Of a stretch of DNA of 64,000 nt, positions 18,183-25,886 are shown piece after piece. The DNA is from Defluviitoga tunisiensis (GTDB taxonomy: Bacteria; Thermotogota; Thermotogae; Petrotogales; Petrotogaceae). Position 1 is the stretch's first letter; the number at the start of each line of letters is the position of its first letter. The notes under the pieces are model-generated. The model worked only from the letters and a program-made list of their open reading frames with translations. It was not told the DNA's origin and did not search any database. The stretch is taken from positions 804,676-868,675 of the forward strand of contig NZ_LN824141.1 of the NCBI RefSeq assembly GCF_000953715.1. The letters are read 5' to 3'. Both the position numbers and the translations under genes were made by a program.

Positions 18183-18623
18183 TTAGCCTAGTTTTTTAGA
18201 AATTAATTCACTAATTTTTTTGTTGTCGGCTCTTCCTTGTACTTTTTGTATTACTTCTTTGATAACTCTTCCAAAATCTTTTTTTGAAGAGGCGTTAAGC
18301 TCTTTTATTGTTTCTTGTATAATTTTATCTAATTCTTCATCAGTAAGATCTTCTGGTAGATACTTTTTAAGTATCTCTATTTCTTGTGCTTCTTTATTAG
18401 CTAAATCGTCTCTTCCTGCAGATTTAAATTGTTGTATGGAATCTTCTCTTGTTTTTATCTGTTTCCTAATAATTTGAAGTATCTCCTCATCTGTAAGTTC
18501 TGAATTTTTTTCGATCTCTTTATTTTTTATATCGGCTATAACTAATCTTACAGTATTTAGTGCTAGAGTATTTTTTTCTTTCATGTATTTTTTAAGATCT
18601 TCATTAAGCTTTTCTTTTAACAT
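18183..18623 (-). CDS. yqeY: YqeY/GatB-C-terminal-like domain protein
   Basis: The 146-residue protein is a stand-alone YqeY domain, homologous to the tRNA-binding tail of amidotransferase GatB. The pattern ALNTVRLVIADIKNKEIE, then REDSIQQFKSAGRDDL and the C-terminal KDFGRVIKEVIQKVQGRAD is standard for the family. It may bind tRNA or assist aminoacyl-tRNA handling, but the exact function is unproven. It lies between the feo-associated genes and the RnfB-like gene on the minus strand. Confidence 0.88.
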   Translation of the reverse strand: MLKEKLNEDLKKYMKEKNTLALNTVRLVIADIKNKEIEKNSELTDEEILQIIRKQIKTREDSIQQFKSAGRDDLANKEAQEIEILKKYLPEDLTDEELDKIIQETIKELNASSKKDFGRVIKEVIQKVQGRADNKKISELISKKLG

Positions 18624-18655
18624 TTTTTAAAATCTCCTTTTCCTAAAAAATTGAT

Positions 18656-19033
18656 TTAGAGGGATTTTTTTCTTTTAGCCTCTTGCTCAATTTTTTTTAG
18701 GTAGTTTAATTCTTCAATAAATATTACTATACTAATTATACCAAAAATTATAACATAAATATTTGGTTTTATATTTGAAAGTTCTGAAGAAATAAGTGAA
18801 AATAGGATTCCTAAAAGTTCATAAGCCATAGTAAAAATACCTAACAAAGAGGATACCATTATGTGTGCAGATTTATGGTACCATACCTCATTTTCACCTG
18901 AAAAACCATAGAATGCTGTAATAGAAATCAAAAGAAATGCAAAGACATAGAAAAAATTTATTGATATATTTAGAATCATAAAAATCAGAGAAAGTATAGA
19001 TATAATTAACAAAATAATATTTTTATTTTTCAT
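18656..19033 (-). CDS. Four-helix membrane protein next to feoB, unknown
   Basis: The 125-residue product has four hydrophobic stretches and a basic C-terminal tail (KKIEQEAKRKKSL). No family is recognised. Its ATG overlaps the feoB stop by 4 bases, so it is translationally coupled to the iron transporter. A role in ferrous iron uptake is a guess from context only. Confidence 0.65.
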   Translation of the reverse strand: MKNKNIILLIISILSLIFMILNISINFFYVFAFLLISITAFYGFSGENEVWYHKSAHIMVSSLLGIFTMAYELLGILFSLISSELSNIKPNIYVIIFGIISIVIFIEELNYLKKIEQEAKRKKSL

Positions 19034-21081
19034 ATAAAAATACCTCCAATGAAGAATACTACATTAGCTATTAAATATGCTATAACGGTTGTATAAAATA
19101 AAGTAAAAATAGGCCATTTCCAGCTATTAGTTTCGCTTTTAATCGTAGCAAGTGTTGCAAAACAAGGTACATAAGCTAGAACAAAGAAAATTAAAGCTAA
19201 CGCTGAAGCTGGAGTAAGTACATTTTGCAGAGCAAAACTTAAGGATCCTTCACCAACATTAAATAGAGTCGAATAAGAAGAAACAACCACTTCTTTTGCA
19301 GCAATACCAAAGACTAACCCTGTATTTATTCGCCAATCCCAACCTAAATGTTTAGTTAATGGTTCAAAGACTTTTCCAATACCTGCAGCGTAGCTACTGT
19401 TTATATCTTGCCCAAAGTTTGGGAAGAACGATAAAGCCCAAATTATTATTGTAGCAACCAGTATTATTCCTCCAGCCTTTTGCAAGAAATGTTTGCCCCT
19501 GTTCCATGTGTATATTGCCAAATTCTTAAATGTTGGCATTCTAAATCTTGGAAGTTCTATAATAAAAGGAATATCTTCTGACTGAGTTATAAATCTTTGT
19601 AAAAATTTTGAAGAAACTAGTACCAGAACGATACTTGATAAGTAGATCAAAAGTAGAACAAGAGCGGCATTTGATGAGAAAAATGTACCTATTAATAGTA
19701 TGTAGACCGGCAGTTTTGCGCTGCAAGATGCAAAAGGAAGGCTCAGAATAAGAGCCAATCGTTCTTTTTTATTTGCAATAGTTTTAGTAGAAATTATGGC
19801 AGGCACATTGCAACCGAATCCCAAAATTATGGACATAAATGAACGTCCGCTTAAGCCAAAGCTTCTGGCTATTCTGTCTACAAGAAAAGCAGCTCTTGGA
19901 AGATATCCAGATTCTTCTAAAAAACCAAGAAAAAAGAACAAGATAAAAATTTGTGGGATAAAAACTAATACTCCACCAACTCCACCAATTACCCCTTCGA
20001 CAACTAAAGAGTTTAACCATGGTATGGGAATAACCTTAGAAAGGTAATTACCAGCAGAGGTAAAGGCTAATTCTAATAAATCAGAAAGTGGTTGTGCAAG
20101 ATTGAACGTTAGCGAAAAAACAGCGAACATTGCAAATATGTATATAAGAATACCTAAGACCTTATGAGTTAGAACGTGATCTAAAATATCTCTTAAAGAC
20201 CAATCGATTCCTTCATTTATTATTGAAGAACTGACTAAATACGATATAAAATCTAGCTTCCACTTTGTGTATTCGGCTCTTAAATTGTCTAAATCAAAAA
20301 GAGTTTCTAGCTCTTTTAAAAAACTTTTAGGTAAGTTTAAATCTTCGTTTCCAAATTCCAAGAAATAAACAGGCAACCAATTATTTTCTAGATAATTTGA
20401 GTAATTTATTTTTATTTCTGGATAATTAGATGCTAGCTCCATAAATGATTGTATAAACTTATCAATGTTAGGTGGATATTTAATTCTAGTTTTTACACGA
20501 CTTTTGGTTTTAGATAGAGAGTATTTATAAATTACTTCTAATAATTCGTCTATTCCTTCACCTGTTCGAGCAGAGGTTAGTACTACAGGAATATTTAATG
20601 TTTTAATTATTGGTGATGGGACTATAATTCTACCCTTTTCTTTTGCTTCATCAATCGCATTTATTGCAAGTATTATATTGACGTTCATCTCTAAAAGTTG
20701 TAATAATAAAAACATCGAACTTTCTAGGTTTAGTGCATCAGCAACCAAAATAACTATTTCATAGTTTTTGTTTATAATATAGTCTTTAGCGACTTTTTCA
20801 TCCTCACTTTTTGAAGAAAGCGTATAAACCCCCGGAAGGTCAACTAACTTAAATGTGGCATCTTTATATTTGAATGTACCAACCTTTTTTTCTACAGTTA
20901 CCCCTGGCCAATTGGCAACGTATTGTTTAGCACCTGTTAATATATTGAATAATGAGGTTTTACCAACGTTTGGGTTTCCTATAATAGAAATTTCTATATT
21001 TTGATTTTGTCCTGTATCTAAGGTTAATACATTGGTATTGCTTGATTCATGATCTTGGCTTTGATCATGACCTTTATTCAT
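19030..21081 (-). CDS. feoB: Ferrous iron transport protein B
   Basis: FeoB imports Fe2+ through the inner membrane. The 683-residue protein has an N-terminal G domain with G1 GNPNVGKT (35-42), G3 DLPG and G4 NAID, a helical GDP-dissociation-inhibitor-like linker, and a C-terminal membrane region with the Gate motifs around FIPQIFILFFFLGFLEESGYLPR and SAKLPVY. The first 20 residues hold His, Asp and Gln (GHDQSQDHES) and might bind metal. It is the third gene of the unit feoA-feoC-like-feoB-membrane protein on the minus strand. Confidence 0.95.
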   Translation of the reverse strand: MNKGHDQSQDHESSNTNVLTLDTGQNQNIEISIIGNPNVGKTSLFNILTGAKQYVANWPGVTVEKKVGTFKYKDATFKLVDLPGVYTLSSKSEDEKVAKDYIINKNYEIVILVADALNLESSMFLLLQLLEMNVNIILAINAIDEAKEKGRIIVPSPIIKTLNIPVVLTSARTGEGIDELLEVIYKYSLSKTKSRVKTRIKYPPNIDKFIQSFMELASNYPEIKINYSNYLENNWLPVYFLEFGNEDLNLPKSFLKELETLFDLDNLRAEYTKWKLDFISYLVSSSIINEGIDWSLRDILDHVLTHKVLGILIYIFAMFAVFSLTFNLAQPLSDLLELAFTSAGNYLSKVIPIPWLNSLVVEGVIGGVGGVLVFIPQIFILFFFLGFLEESGYLPRAAFLVDRIARSFGLSGRSFMSIILGFGCNVPAIISTKTIANKKERLALILSLPFASCSAKLPVYILLIGTFFSSNAALVLLLIYLSSIVLVLVSSKFLQRFITQSEDIPFIIELPRFRMPTFKNLAIYTWNRGKHFLQKAGGIILVATIIIWALSFFPNFGQDINSSYAAGIGKVFEPLTKHLGWDWRINTGLVFGIAAKEVVVSSYSTLFNVGEGSLSFALQNVLTPASALALIFFVLAYVPCFATLATIKSETNSWKWPIFTLFYTTVIAYLIANVVFFIGGIFI

Positions 21082-21106
21082 AATACTTTCCTCCTCACGT
21101 TTTTAA

Positions 21107-21340
21107 TTAATTACAACATCCAAGATCCTTTTCTGACTTTTTTTTACAAGAATTATTTAAAGGACATTCTTCACAAATTGAATGAATTTCATTTACAGTT
21201 TTTAGGGGTATTCCAAAGGTAATTAAAAATGGTTTTAAAACCTTTATTTCGCTTTCTGATAAATTAAACTTTTCTTTTATGTCAAGTAGACTTAACTCTT
21301 TATTTTCTTTAATATATTCTTTAATCTGTTCTAAGTTCAT
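21107..21340 (-). CDS. FeoC-like winged-helix protein with Fe-S-type cysteines
   Basis: The 77-residue protein has a short helix-turn-helix region (ELSLLDIKEKFNLSESEIKVL) followed by a cysteine-rich tail (Cys56, 59, 65, 75, 76). This matches the FeoC pattern: a small wHTH protein whose loop binds an oxygen-sensitive [4Fe-4S] cluster and which regulates or stabilises FeoB. It overlaps the end of feoA by 4 bases and lies 25 bases before feoB. Called from size, motif and position. Confidence 0.7.
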   Translation of the reverse strand: MNLEQIKEYIKENKELSLLDIKEKFNLSESEIKVLKPFLITFGIPLKTVNEIHSICEECPLNNSCKKKSEKDLGCCN

Positions 21341-21798
21341 TCTTGAGCCACCTTTTTACAAAAAATTTTTTGTGCCCTTCCTTTTCCAATTGCGTATTTT
21401 TTACCTTCAACTTCTATAAGCGTTTTGTGACCGTTACGACCTAAAATAGTTACTATTTTTCCTTCTCTTATTCCTAGGTTTCTCATCTCTTCTTTGAAAT
21501 GATGCCCCCCACAAACACTGATTATTTGATGCTTTCCTAAGTCTGATTCAAATAAACTTTCTATTTTGTATTCAACTTCTACAAAAATATTTTCTGCTTC
21601 AGAAAGTCTTAATACTATTTTTTTATCCCCTACTTTAAAGACTAAAGGGTCACCAAAAGGTGAAATGTGAGCTAACTCGATTTCTTTTCCAGGAATAAAA
21701 CCCATAGCAATCAATCGATTTTTATCTTCTTCTTTTAAATCTATACTTATTATTTTTCCTTTTTGCCCTAAGAATAAATCTGTCAAAGGTATGATCAT
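21337..21798 (-). CDS. feoA: FeoA protein with two fused FeoA domains
   Basis: FeoA is a small SH3-like protein that assists FeoB. Typical FeoA has about 75-85 residues. This one has 153 and holds two copies: residues 1-75 (LTDLFLGQKGKIISI, IAMGFIPGKEIEL) and about 85-150 (HQIISVCGGHHFKEEMRNLGI, REGKIVTILGRNG). The second copy carries a CGGHH motif that could bind metal. It is the first gene of the operon and follows a GGAGGAAT site and the promoter at 21854-21882. Confidence 0.88.
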   Translation of the reverse strand: MIIPLTDLFLGQKGKIISIDLKEEDKNRLIAMGFIPGKEIELAHISPFGDPLVFKVGDKKIVLRLSEAENIFVEVEYKIESLFESDLGKHQIISVCGGHHFKEEMRNLGIREGKIVTILGRNGHKTLIEVEGKKYAIGKGRAQKIFCKKVAQE

Positions 21799-21853
21799 TC
21801 CTATTCCTCCAAAAAATAAAGATGTATAAAAGTCATTTGCTTATACCTTACTA

Positions 21854-21889
21854 ATTATATCACTTATAAAAAAGTTAGGCAAACCTTAA
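21854..21889 (-). promoter_or_regulatory. feo operon promoter with overlapping inverted repeat
   Basis: On the minus strand, TTGCCT (21877-21882) and TATAAT (21854-21859) are separated by exactly 17 bases, a near-consensus sigma-70 promoter. The -35 lies within TTAGGCAAACCTTAA (21875-21889), an imperfect inverted repeat with AGG/CCT arms. This resembles operators of DtxR/IdeR-type iron repressors. Binding there would block polymerase, as expected for iron-dependent control of feo. The promoter is clear. The repressor identity is inference. Confidence 0.65.
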
Positions 21890-21916
21890 AATTAACATTT
21901 AAATAAGTTTATGTAA

Positions 21917-21945
21917 AAAAAAGGAATCCTTAGGATTCCTTTTTT
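21917..21945 (-). terminator. Terminator after tRNA-Gln
   Basis: A near-perfect stem (21917-21929 with 21933-21945) around a 3-nt loop is followed by T residues in the minus direction. It begins directly after the tRNA 3' end. Confidence 0.8.
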
Positions 21946-21946
21946 A

Positions 21947-22020
21947 TGGCTGGGGGAAGAGGATTCGAACCTCTACTCGTGGAGTCAGAGTCCACTGTCC
22001 TGCCGTTAGACGATCCCCCA
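21947..22020 (-). tRNA. tRNA-Gln (anticodon CUG)
   Basis: Read on the minus strand, a full cloverleaf is present. It has a 7-bp acceptor stem starting with U1-A72 (typical of glutamine tRNAs), a D arm with TAACGGCAGGA, an anticodon stem GTGGA/TCCAC with loop CTCTGAC giving anticodon CTG, a T arm AGAGG-TTCGAAT-CCTCT, discriminator G and an encoded CCA. Its own promoter and terminator flank it, so it is a single-gene unit. Confidence 0.93.
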
Positions 22021-22040
22021 AGAATGTTATTTGCATAGTA

Positions 22041-22069
22041 ATTATATCATAATTTTTTTGTGCTGGCAA
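22041..22069 (-). promoter_or_regulatory. Sigma-70 promoter of tRNA-Gln
   Basis: Minus strand TTGCCA (22064-22069) and TATAAT (22041-22046) are separated by 17 bases. The expected transcript start lies about 15 bases before the mature tRNA 5' end. Confidence 0.75.
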
Positions 22070-22144
22070 ATGAAATTATACCCTATATTATTAAGAAAAG
22101 AGCCATTAGCTAAGTAATATTTTATATCTAAAATATATTCACCT

Positions 22145-22166
22145 TCGTTTCAATTATATGAAACGA
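22145..22166 (+). promoter_or_regulatory. Perfect inverted repeat upstream of yqeH (candidate operator)
   Basis: TCGTTTCA (22145-22152) and TGAAACGA (22159-22166) are perfect 8-bp arms around ATTATA. The palindrome lies 73 bases before the yqeH start, near A/T-rich -10-like sequences, so it may be a repressor site controlling yqeH-pduL. The regulator is unknown. Confidence 0.45.
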
Positions 22167-22238
22167 TATTATGAGAAAATTGAATTAGTTATAACAAATC
22201 TGTTTATTATGATCTAAAGGAGTTGAATTTAATTATTT

Positions 22239-23336
22239 ATGAAGTGTGAGGGATGTGGAATAGAAATTCAAAGTTCAGATCCTAAGATGGCTGGTTATAT
22301 TCCTGAAGAAGTGCTAAAAGAGAGAATTGAAAATAACGAAAAAGTTGTTTGTCAAAGGTGTTTTAAATTAAAACATTATAATTATTTGATGCCTATAAAG
22401 ATAGAATCTGATTTTTCAGGAGAATTAGATAGGATTCTTACGAATTTTAATACAATATTATGGATTGTGGATGTAATAGATTTTGAGGGAACTTTCAGGT
22501 CTGAAATTGCAGAAAAGTTGAAGGGAAAGGATGTAATATTAGTTGTGAACAAAGTGGATTTACTTCCGAGGAGTACTTCTTATTCACAACTAAAAGAATG
22601 GCTAATAAATAGGCTAAAATTGTCTTCATTAAATATACCGAGCGATAACATTGTGATTGCTAGTTCAAAAACAGGATTAGGAATAGGAAAAACTAAACAG
22701 CTTTTATCTCGAATTAGTGAAAAAAAGGCACTTATACTTGGAGTTACAAATGTAGGTAAGTCTTCATTTTTAAATAAGTTAACAAGTAAAGATGTTACAG
22801 TTAGCGCATTTGTAGGTACAACTCTAGAGTTACTTAAAACAGAGATACCTGACTTAGGCATAGAGGTTTATGATACCCCAGGTATCTTTACAAATGATAG
22901 ATTGTGTGATTTTTTTGATATTTTTTCTCAAGTTAAAATGGTTCCGTCAAAAAAAATTAATACAAAAACTCATACAATTGCAAAAGGGAATGTACTTTTC
23001 ATAAGCAGTTTGTTTTGGGTAGATGTTGTTGAGAATGGTGTTAGGGGTTTGCCACCAATTACGACAATTTTTTTGCCAGAAGGAATTTCAACTCACAGGG
23101 CAAAAAGAGAGAGAGTATCTGAATTATTGTATAATAGAAAAGTGTTGTATCCTCCTTATGACGATAAATTTGATTTTGGAAAGATTGAATTTGAAAAGGT
23201 AAAAGTAAGAGTTGATAAAGGAAATGATATTGCCATAGCTGGGGCAGGATGGTTTTCTGTTAAACGTGGACCACTCATTGCAGAAATTTCGAAACCTAAA
23301 CAACTGAAGTTTTGTATTAGGCAATCAATGAAGTAA
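22239..23336 (+). CDS. yqeH: Circularly permuted ribosome-assembly GTPase YqeH
   Basis: YqeH helps assemble the 30S subunit. The 365-residue protein begins with a zinc site (Cys3, Cys6, Cys38, Cys41), followed by the permuted GTPase order G4 NKVD (104-107), G5 SSKTG, then G1 GVTNVGKS (168-175) and G3 DTPG (about 217). This permutation and the zinc finger define the family. It starts 23 bases after AAAGGAG-like sequence and is followed by pduL with a short gap. Confidence 0.92.
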   Translation: MKCEGCGIEIQSSDPKMAGYIPEEVLKERIENNEKVVCQRCFKLKHYNYLMPIKIESDFSGELDRILTNFNTILWIVDVIDFEGTFRSEIAEKLKGKDVILVVNKVDLLPRSTSYSQLKEWLINRLKLSSLNIPSDNIVIASSKTGLGIGKTKQLLSRISEKKALILGVTNVGKSSFLNKLTSKDVTVSAFVGTTLELLKTEIPDLGIEVYDTPGIFTNDRLCDFFDIFSQVKMVPSKKINTKTHTIAKGNVLFISSLFWVDVVENGVRGLPPITTIFLPEGISTHRAKRERVSELLYNRKVLYPPYDDKFDFGKIEFEKVKVRVDKGNDIAIAGAGWFSVKRGPLIAEISKPKQLKFCIRQSMK

Positions 23337-23374
23337 GATTATCTAAGATATAAATAATTATGGAGGTGTGTATC

Positions 23375-23965
23375 TTGCAACTAAAAGAACCTGGAATTGT
23401 AGTAGGGGTATCAAATAGGCATGTACATTTGTCTCAAGAGGATTTGGAGAGGCTTTTTGGTAAAGGTTACAAATTAACTCCAACCAAAGATCTTGGTCAA
23501 CCCGGACAATTTGCTTGTGATGAACGAGTAGATTTAGTAGGTCCTAAGGGGACAATCGAAAATGTTAGAATATTAGGACCTGTACGAAAGAATTCACAAG
23601 TAGAAATTTCAAGAACTGATTCTTTTAAATTAGGTATAAATGCCCCTGTCCGTGATTCTGGAGATGTCCAAGGGACTCCTGGAATAAAAATTAAAGGACC
23701 TAATGGAGAAATTGAACTAGCTAAAGGTGTTATAATTGCCAAGAGACATATTCATATGCTTCCTAGTCAAGCTGAACACTATGGAGTAAAGGACAAAGAT
23801 CTTGTATCTGTTTACTGTGATAAAGAAGGTAGAAGATTGATATTCCAAGATGTTTTGGTTAGAGTGAGTGAGAAGTATGCCTTAGAATTTCATGTAGATA
23901 CCGATGAAGCTAATGCCGCTTTGTTAAATAATGGAGATTATGTAAAAATAGTGGAAAAATTTTAA
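23375..23965 (+). CDS. pduL: PduL-type phosphate acyltransferase (phosphotransacetylase)
   Basis: PduL swaps CoA and phosphate on acetyl or propanoyl groups, giving the acyl phosphate used by acetate kinase for ATP. The two zinc-binding motifs are seen: HVH in SNRHVHLS near residue 16 and RHIHM in IIAKRHIHMLP. RKNSQVEIS and GVKDKDLV are further family blocks. I chose TTG 23375 because the ATG at 23360 lies inside the sequence that provides the ribosome-binding site (GGAGGTG, 23362-23368). There is no shell-targeting extension and there are no microcompartment genes, so it is probably the general acetate-pathway enzyme. Confidence 0.88.
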   Translation: MQLKEPGIVVGVSNRHVHLSQEDLERLFGKGYKLTPTKDLGQPGQFACDERVDLVGPKGTIENVRILGPVRKNSQVEISRTDSFKLGINAPVRDSGDVQGTPGIKIKGPNGEIELAKGVIIAKRHIHMLPSQAEHYGVKDKDLVSVYCDKEGRRLIFQDVLVRVSEKYALEFHVDTDEANAALLNNGDYVKIVEKF

Positions 23966-23975
23966 ATTGAACAAC

Positions 23976-24005
23976 AAAAAGCTAGGATTTTTCCTAGCTT
24001 TTTTA
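23976..24005 (+). terminator. Rho-independent terminator after pduL
   Basis: AAAAAGCTAGGA and TCCTAGCTTTTTT form a 12-bp stem with a small loop and T tail. It ends the yqeH-pduL unit and abuts the mobile-element relic. Confidence 0.85.
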
Positions 24006-24521
24006 TCATTTTCCTGCAAGAAGACTCCCACTTCTGTAAGTGGGTGATGAATTGCAGTTATAAAACATACTAAATCCTTTCCTAAACATATAGGGCTTAA
24101 CTAAATCTGTTTTAACTGGCTTAGACATTTCCATTAGCTTAATATATTTACCTTTGTTCTGTACACCTTGAACTGAATATTTTTTGCTCTCATTAGATGA
24201 AATTCTGTTATCAAATCTAGGTTTCCTATATCTAAGTCTATTGCGCCTAATTCTACGATACATCCGTCTTTCTTTAAGAAGCTCAGATATATCATTTCTT
24301 AGTTTAACTTCACCACATATTAATTCCTCTTTTTCTGTGACAGCAGAGAAACCTATGTAGTTATAACCACTATCTATACCAAGTGTGATATTTTGTGTAT
24401 AGCTAGTAGTTTCATATAATAGCTGAATAGTGAAAGGTTTAACTTTAACTACTTTAGCAAGCTGTTGTTTTAAGGGGCGTCTAACTTTGCCATGCCTTTT
24501 AGTAGGTCCACATCGCCAATG
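24006..24521 (-). pseudogene. iscB: IscB RNA-guided nuclease, truncated and internally deleted
   Basis: The minus-strand frame reads from PTKRHGKVRR through AKVVKVKPFTIQLL, then the RuvC-I motif LGIDSGYNYIGFSAV and the arginine-rich bridge helix RRIRRNRLRYRKPRFDNR, all IscB hallmarks. Right after the bridge it jumps to a C-terminal-like part (SVQGVQNKGKYIKL, LVKPYMFRKGF). The HNH domain, RuvC-II and RuvC-III are therefore missing, and only about 170 of some 400-500 residues remain. The N-terminus has no usable start after the upstream stop at about 24522. The nuclease must be inactive. Confidence 0.8.
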
Positions 24522-24725
24522 TTATAGCAGGTTTAATGGTAACAGCACTTCTCCTACCCCTCAGAGATGTTTAACCATTACCCTCAGAGCATGGGACTTG
24601 TGGAGCATCCCACGGTGACTATATATTCTGCTATAACTAATCATTAGCAAAATCTAATGTCATAGACTAATCAACCGAGCTTGTATTTCTACAAGCCCCC
24701 GCCTCTAGGGGCGGTGGGTAATTGA
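24522..24725 (-). ncRNA. Omega-RNA (HEARO-like) region upstream of the iscB relic
   Basis: IscB elements carry a structured guide-scaffold RNA directly upstream of the nuclease gene. Here about 200 bases of unusually G+C-rich sequence occupy that position. They include the terminal hairpin, a TATAGCAG (about 24627) that can pair with CTGCTATA (about 24523-24530) to close a large stem, GTGGGATGCTCCAC, and paired GGTAATGG/CCATTAC-type segments. The fold looks less damaged than the protein. Called from position and pairing; no model search was possible. Confidence 0.6.
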
Positions 24726-24729
24726 CTTT

Positions 24730-25545
24730 TTAACTAAATTCTGAAGGTAATTCATATGTTATTCCGCCGTATTTTCCTATTGACAATTCGTTTAAGAATG
24801 TGTTTCTTCCTCTTTCATAGTCAAATAGGTTGCCTTTCTTTAAGAAATTTCTTTTGCTACAGAATAATTCTATGAACTCATATGCATTTTCACAAGTATG
24901 CCAATCTTCGATGATGTTGTCTAAAACCTGAGGATACTCAGCTTTTAGAAAATTGAAAGCAAAGTAAGCTGCTTCATCTAATTCTTCGTCCATTGCTTTT
25001 AGCGAACCAATGATTATTAATTTGTTAATCATCTTTTTATTGAAAAGTTTTGGGTACAATACACCTGGTGTATCTAAAACTTTTAATTTGTTACTTACAT
25101 TTATCCATTGAATGCCTTTTGTTATTCCAGGCTGAGCTCCAACAGCTGCAGTTTTTTTACCCCTTAAACTGTTAATGAATGTAGATTTTCCAACATTGGG
25201 TATTCCAACTATCATAACGCGCCGTTCGTTGAATTTTTCTGGGACTAAAGGGTATATATTTTTGACAAAGAAATCTTTTACATTTAAATTTTTAGAAGTT
25301 ATACTGAATACATTTCCAACATTTTGTCTGTAAAAATCTTCCCATTGTTTTGTTTTTTGTTTGTCACATATGTCATATTTATTTAATAGAATTATCCGCT
25401 TTTTATTTCTGAATAATTCTTCCTCTTCGTATGCTCTACTTGTGTAAGGAGCTCTAGCGTCTAATACCTCTATAACAGCATCAACTAATTTTAAATTCTG
25501 TTTTATTAATGATTTGGCTTTTTCAATATGTCCTGGATACCACAT
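24730..25545 (-). CDS. rbgA: Ribosome biogenesis GTPase RbgA (YlqF)
   Basis: RbgA promotes late 50S assembly. The 271-residue protein begins with the conserved MWYPGHIEKA and shows permuted GTPase order: G4 NKYD (55-58), G5-like SITSK, G1 GIPNVGKS (114-121), G2 GITKG and G3 DTPG. The C-terminal helical domain is present. It stands alone on the minus strand. The relic transposon ends 5 bases after its stop codon. Confidence 0.93.
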   Translation of the reverse strand: MWYPGHIEKAKSLIKQNLKLVDAVIEVLDARAPYTSRAYEEEELFRNKKRIILLNKYDICDKQKTKQWEDFYRQNVGNVFSITSKNLNVKDFFVKNIYPLVPEKFNERRVMIVGIPNVGKSTFINSLRGKKTAAVGAQPGITKGIQWINVSNKLKVLDTPGVLYPKLFNKKMINKLIIIGSLKAMDEELDEAAYFAFNFLKAEYPQVLDNIIEDWHTCENAYEFIELFCSKRNFLKKGNLFDYERGRNTFLNELSIGKYGGITYELPSEFS

Positions 25546-25696
25546 TATAGAAATCCTTTCTAATTTAACTTTTTTTATTATTTTATGATATAATTACTAT
25601 GAATAAAATAGCATGTATAAAAAATGTTTATCAATTTTATGCGTATTTATAAGATTATACAATATTTTTTATATATAATAATTACAAATTGGTAAA

Positions 25697-25755
25697 AACC
25701 ACAACGCTCAGTTATAAAGTGAATTTGAGCAATTATTGTAGTGGTTAATTTTTTG
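25697..25755 (+). terminator. Two-part hairpin with T run in the phoH leader
   Basis: AACCAC (25697-25702) pairs with GTGGTT (25741-25746), and inside it GCTCA (25706-25710) pairs with TGAGC (25726-25730). A T-rich run follows. On the plus strand no gene precedes it, so it could be a leader attenuator for the phoH unit. The rest of the 25546-25886 spacer is very A/T-rich with nothing else I can name. Confidence 0.4.
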
Positions 25756-25886
25756 TGTATCTACTTAACAGATTTAATAAGATTAGATAAGCATTAGGGA
25801 GTATTAAGTTTATCATTAATACATAAAAAATATAATTATGAAATAAAAAAAGCTTTTTAGAAAAGAGTGAGGAGGGATAAGTTATT

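Larger units (their letters stand above)
24006..24725 (-). mobile_element. Decayed IscB-carrying IS200/IS605-superfamily element
   Basis: Both ends look intact. The minus-strand 3' side has CATCACCCACTTACAGAAGT with a perfect 7-bp hairpin (about 24028-24045). The 5' side has a strong hairpin with CCACCGCC and GGCGGGGG arms (about 24694-24718). Between them lie an omega-RNA-like region and an iscB pseudogene. No TnpA Y1 transposase is present, so the copy cannot move on its own. It sits between the pduL terminator and the stop codon of rbgA without breaking a gene. Confidence 0.75.

Noticed and set aside
24430-24618. Plus-strand open frame of about 62 codons in the IscB element
   Set aside because: It overlies the omega-RNA region on the opposite strand, has no good ribosome-binding site and resembles no known protein.
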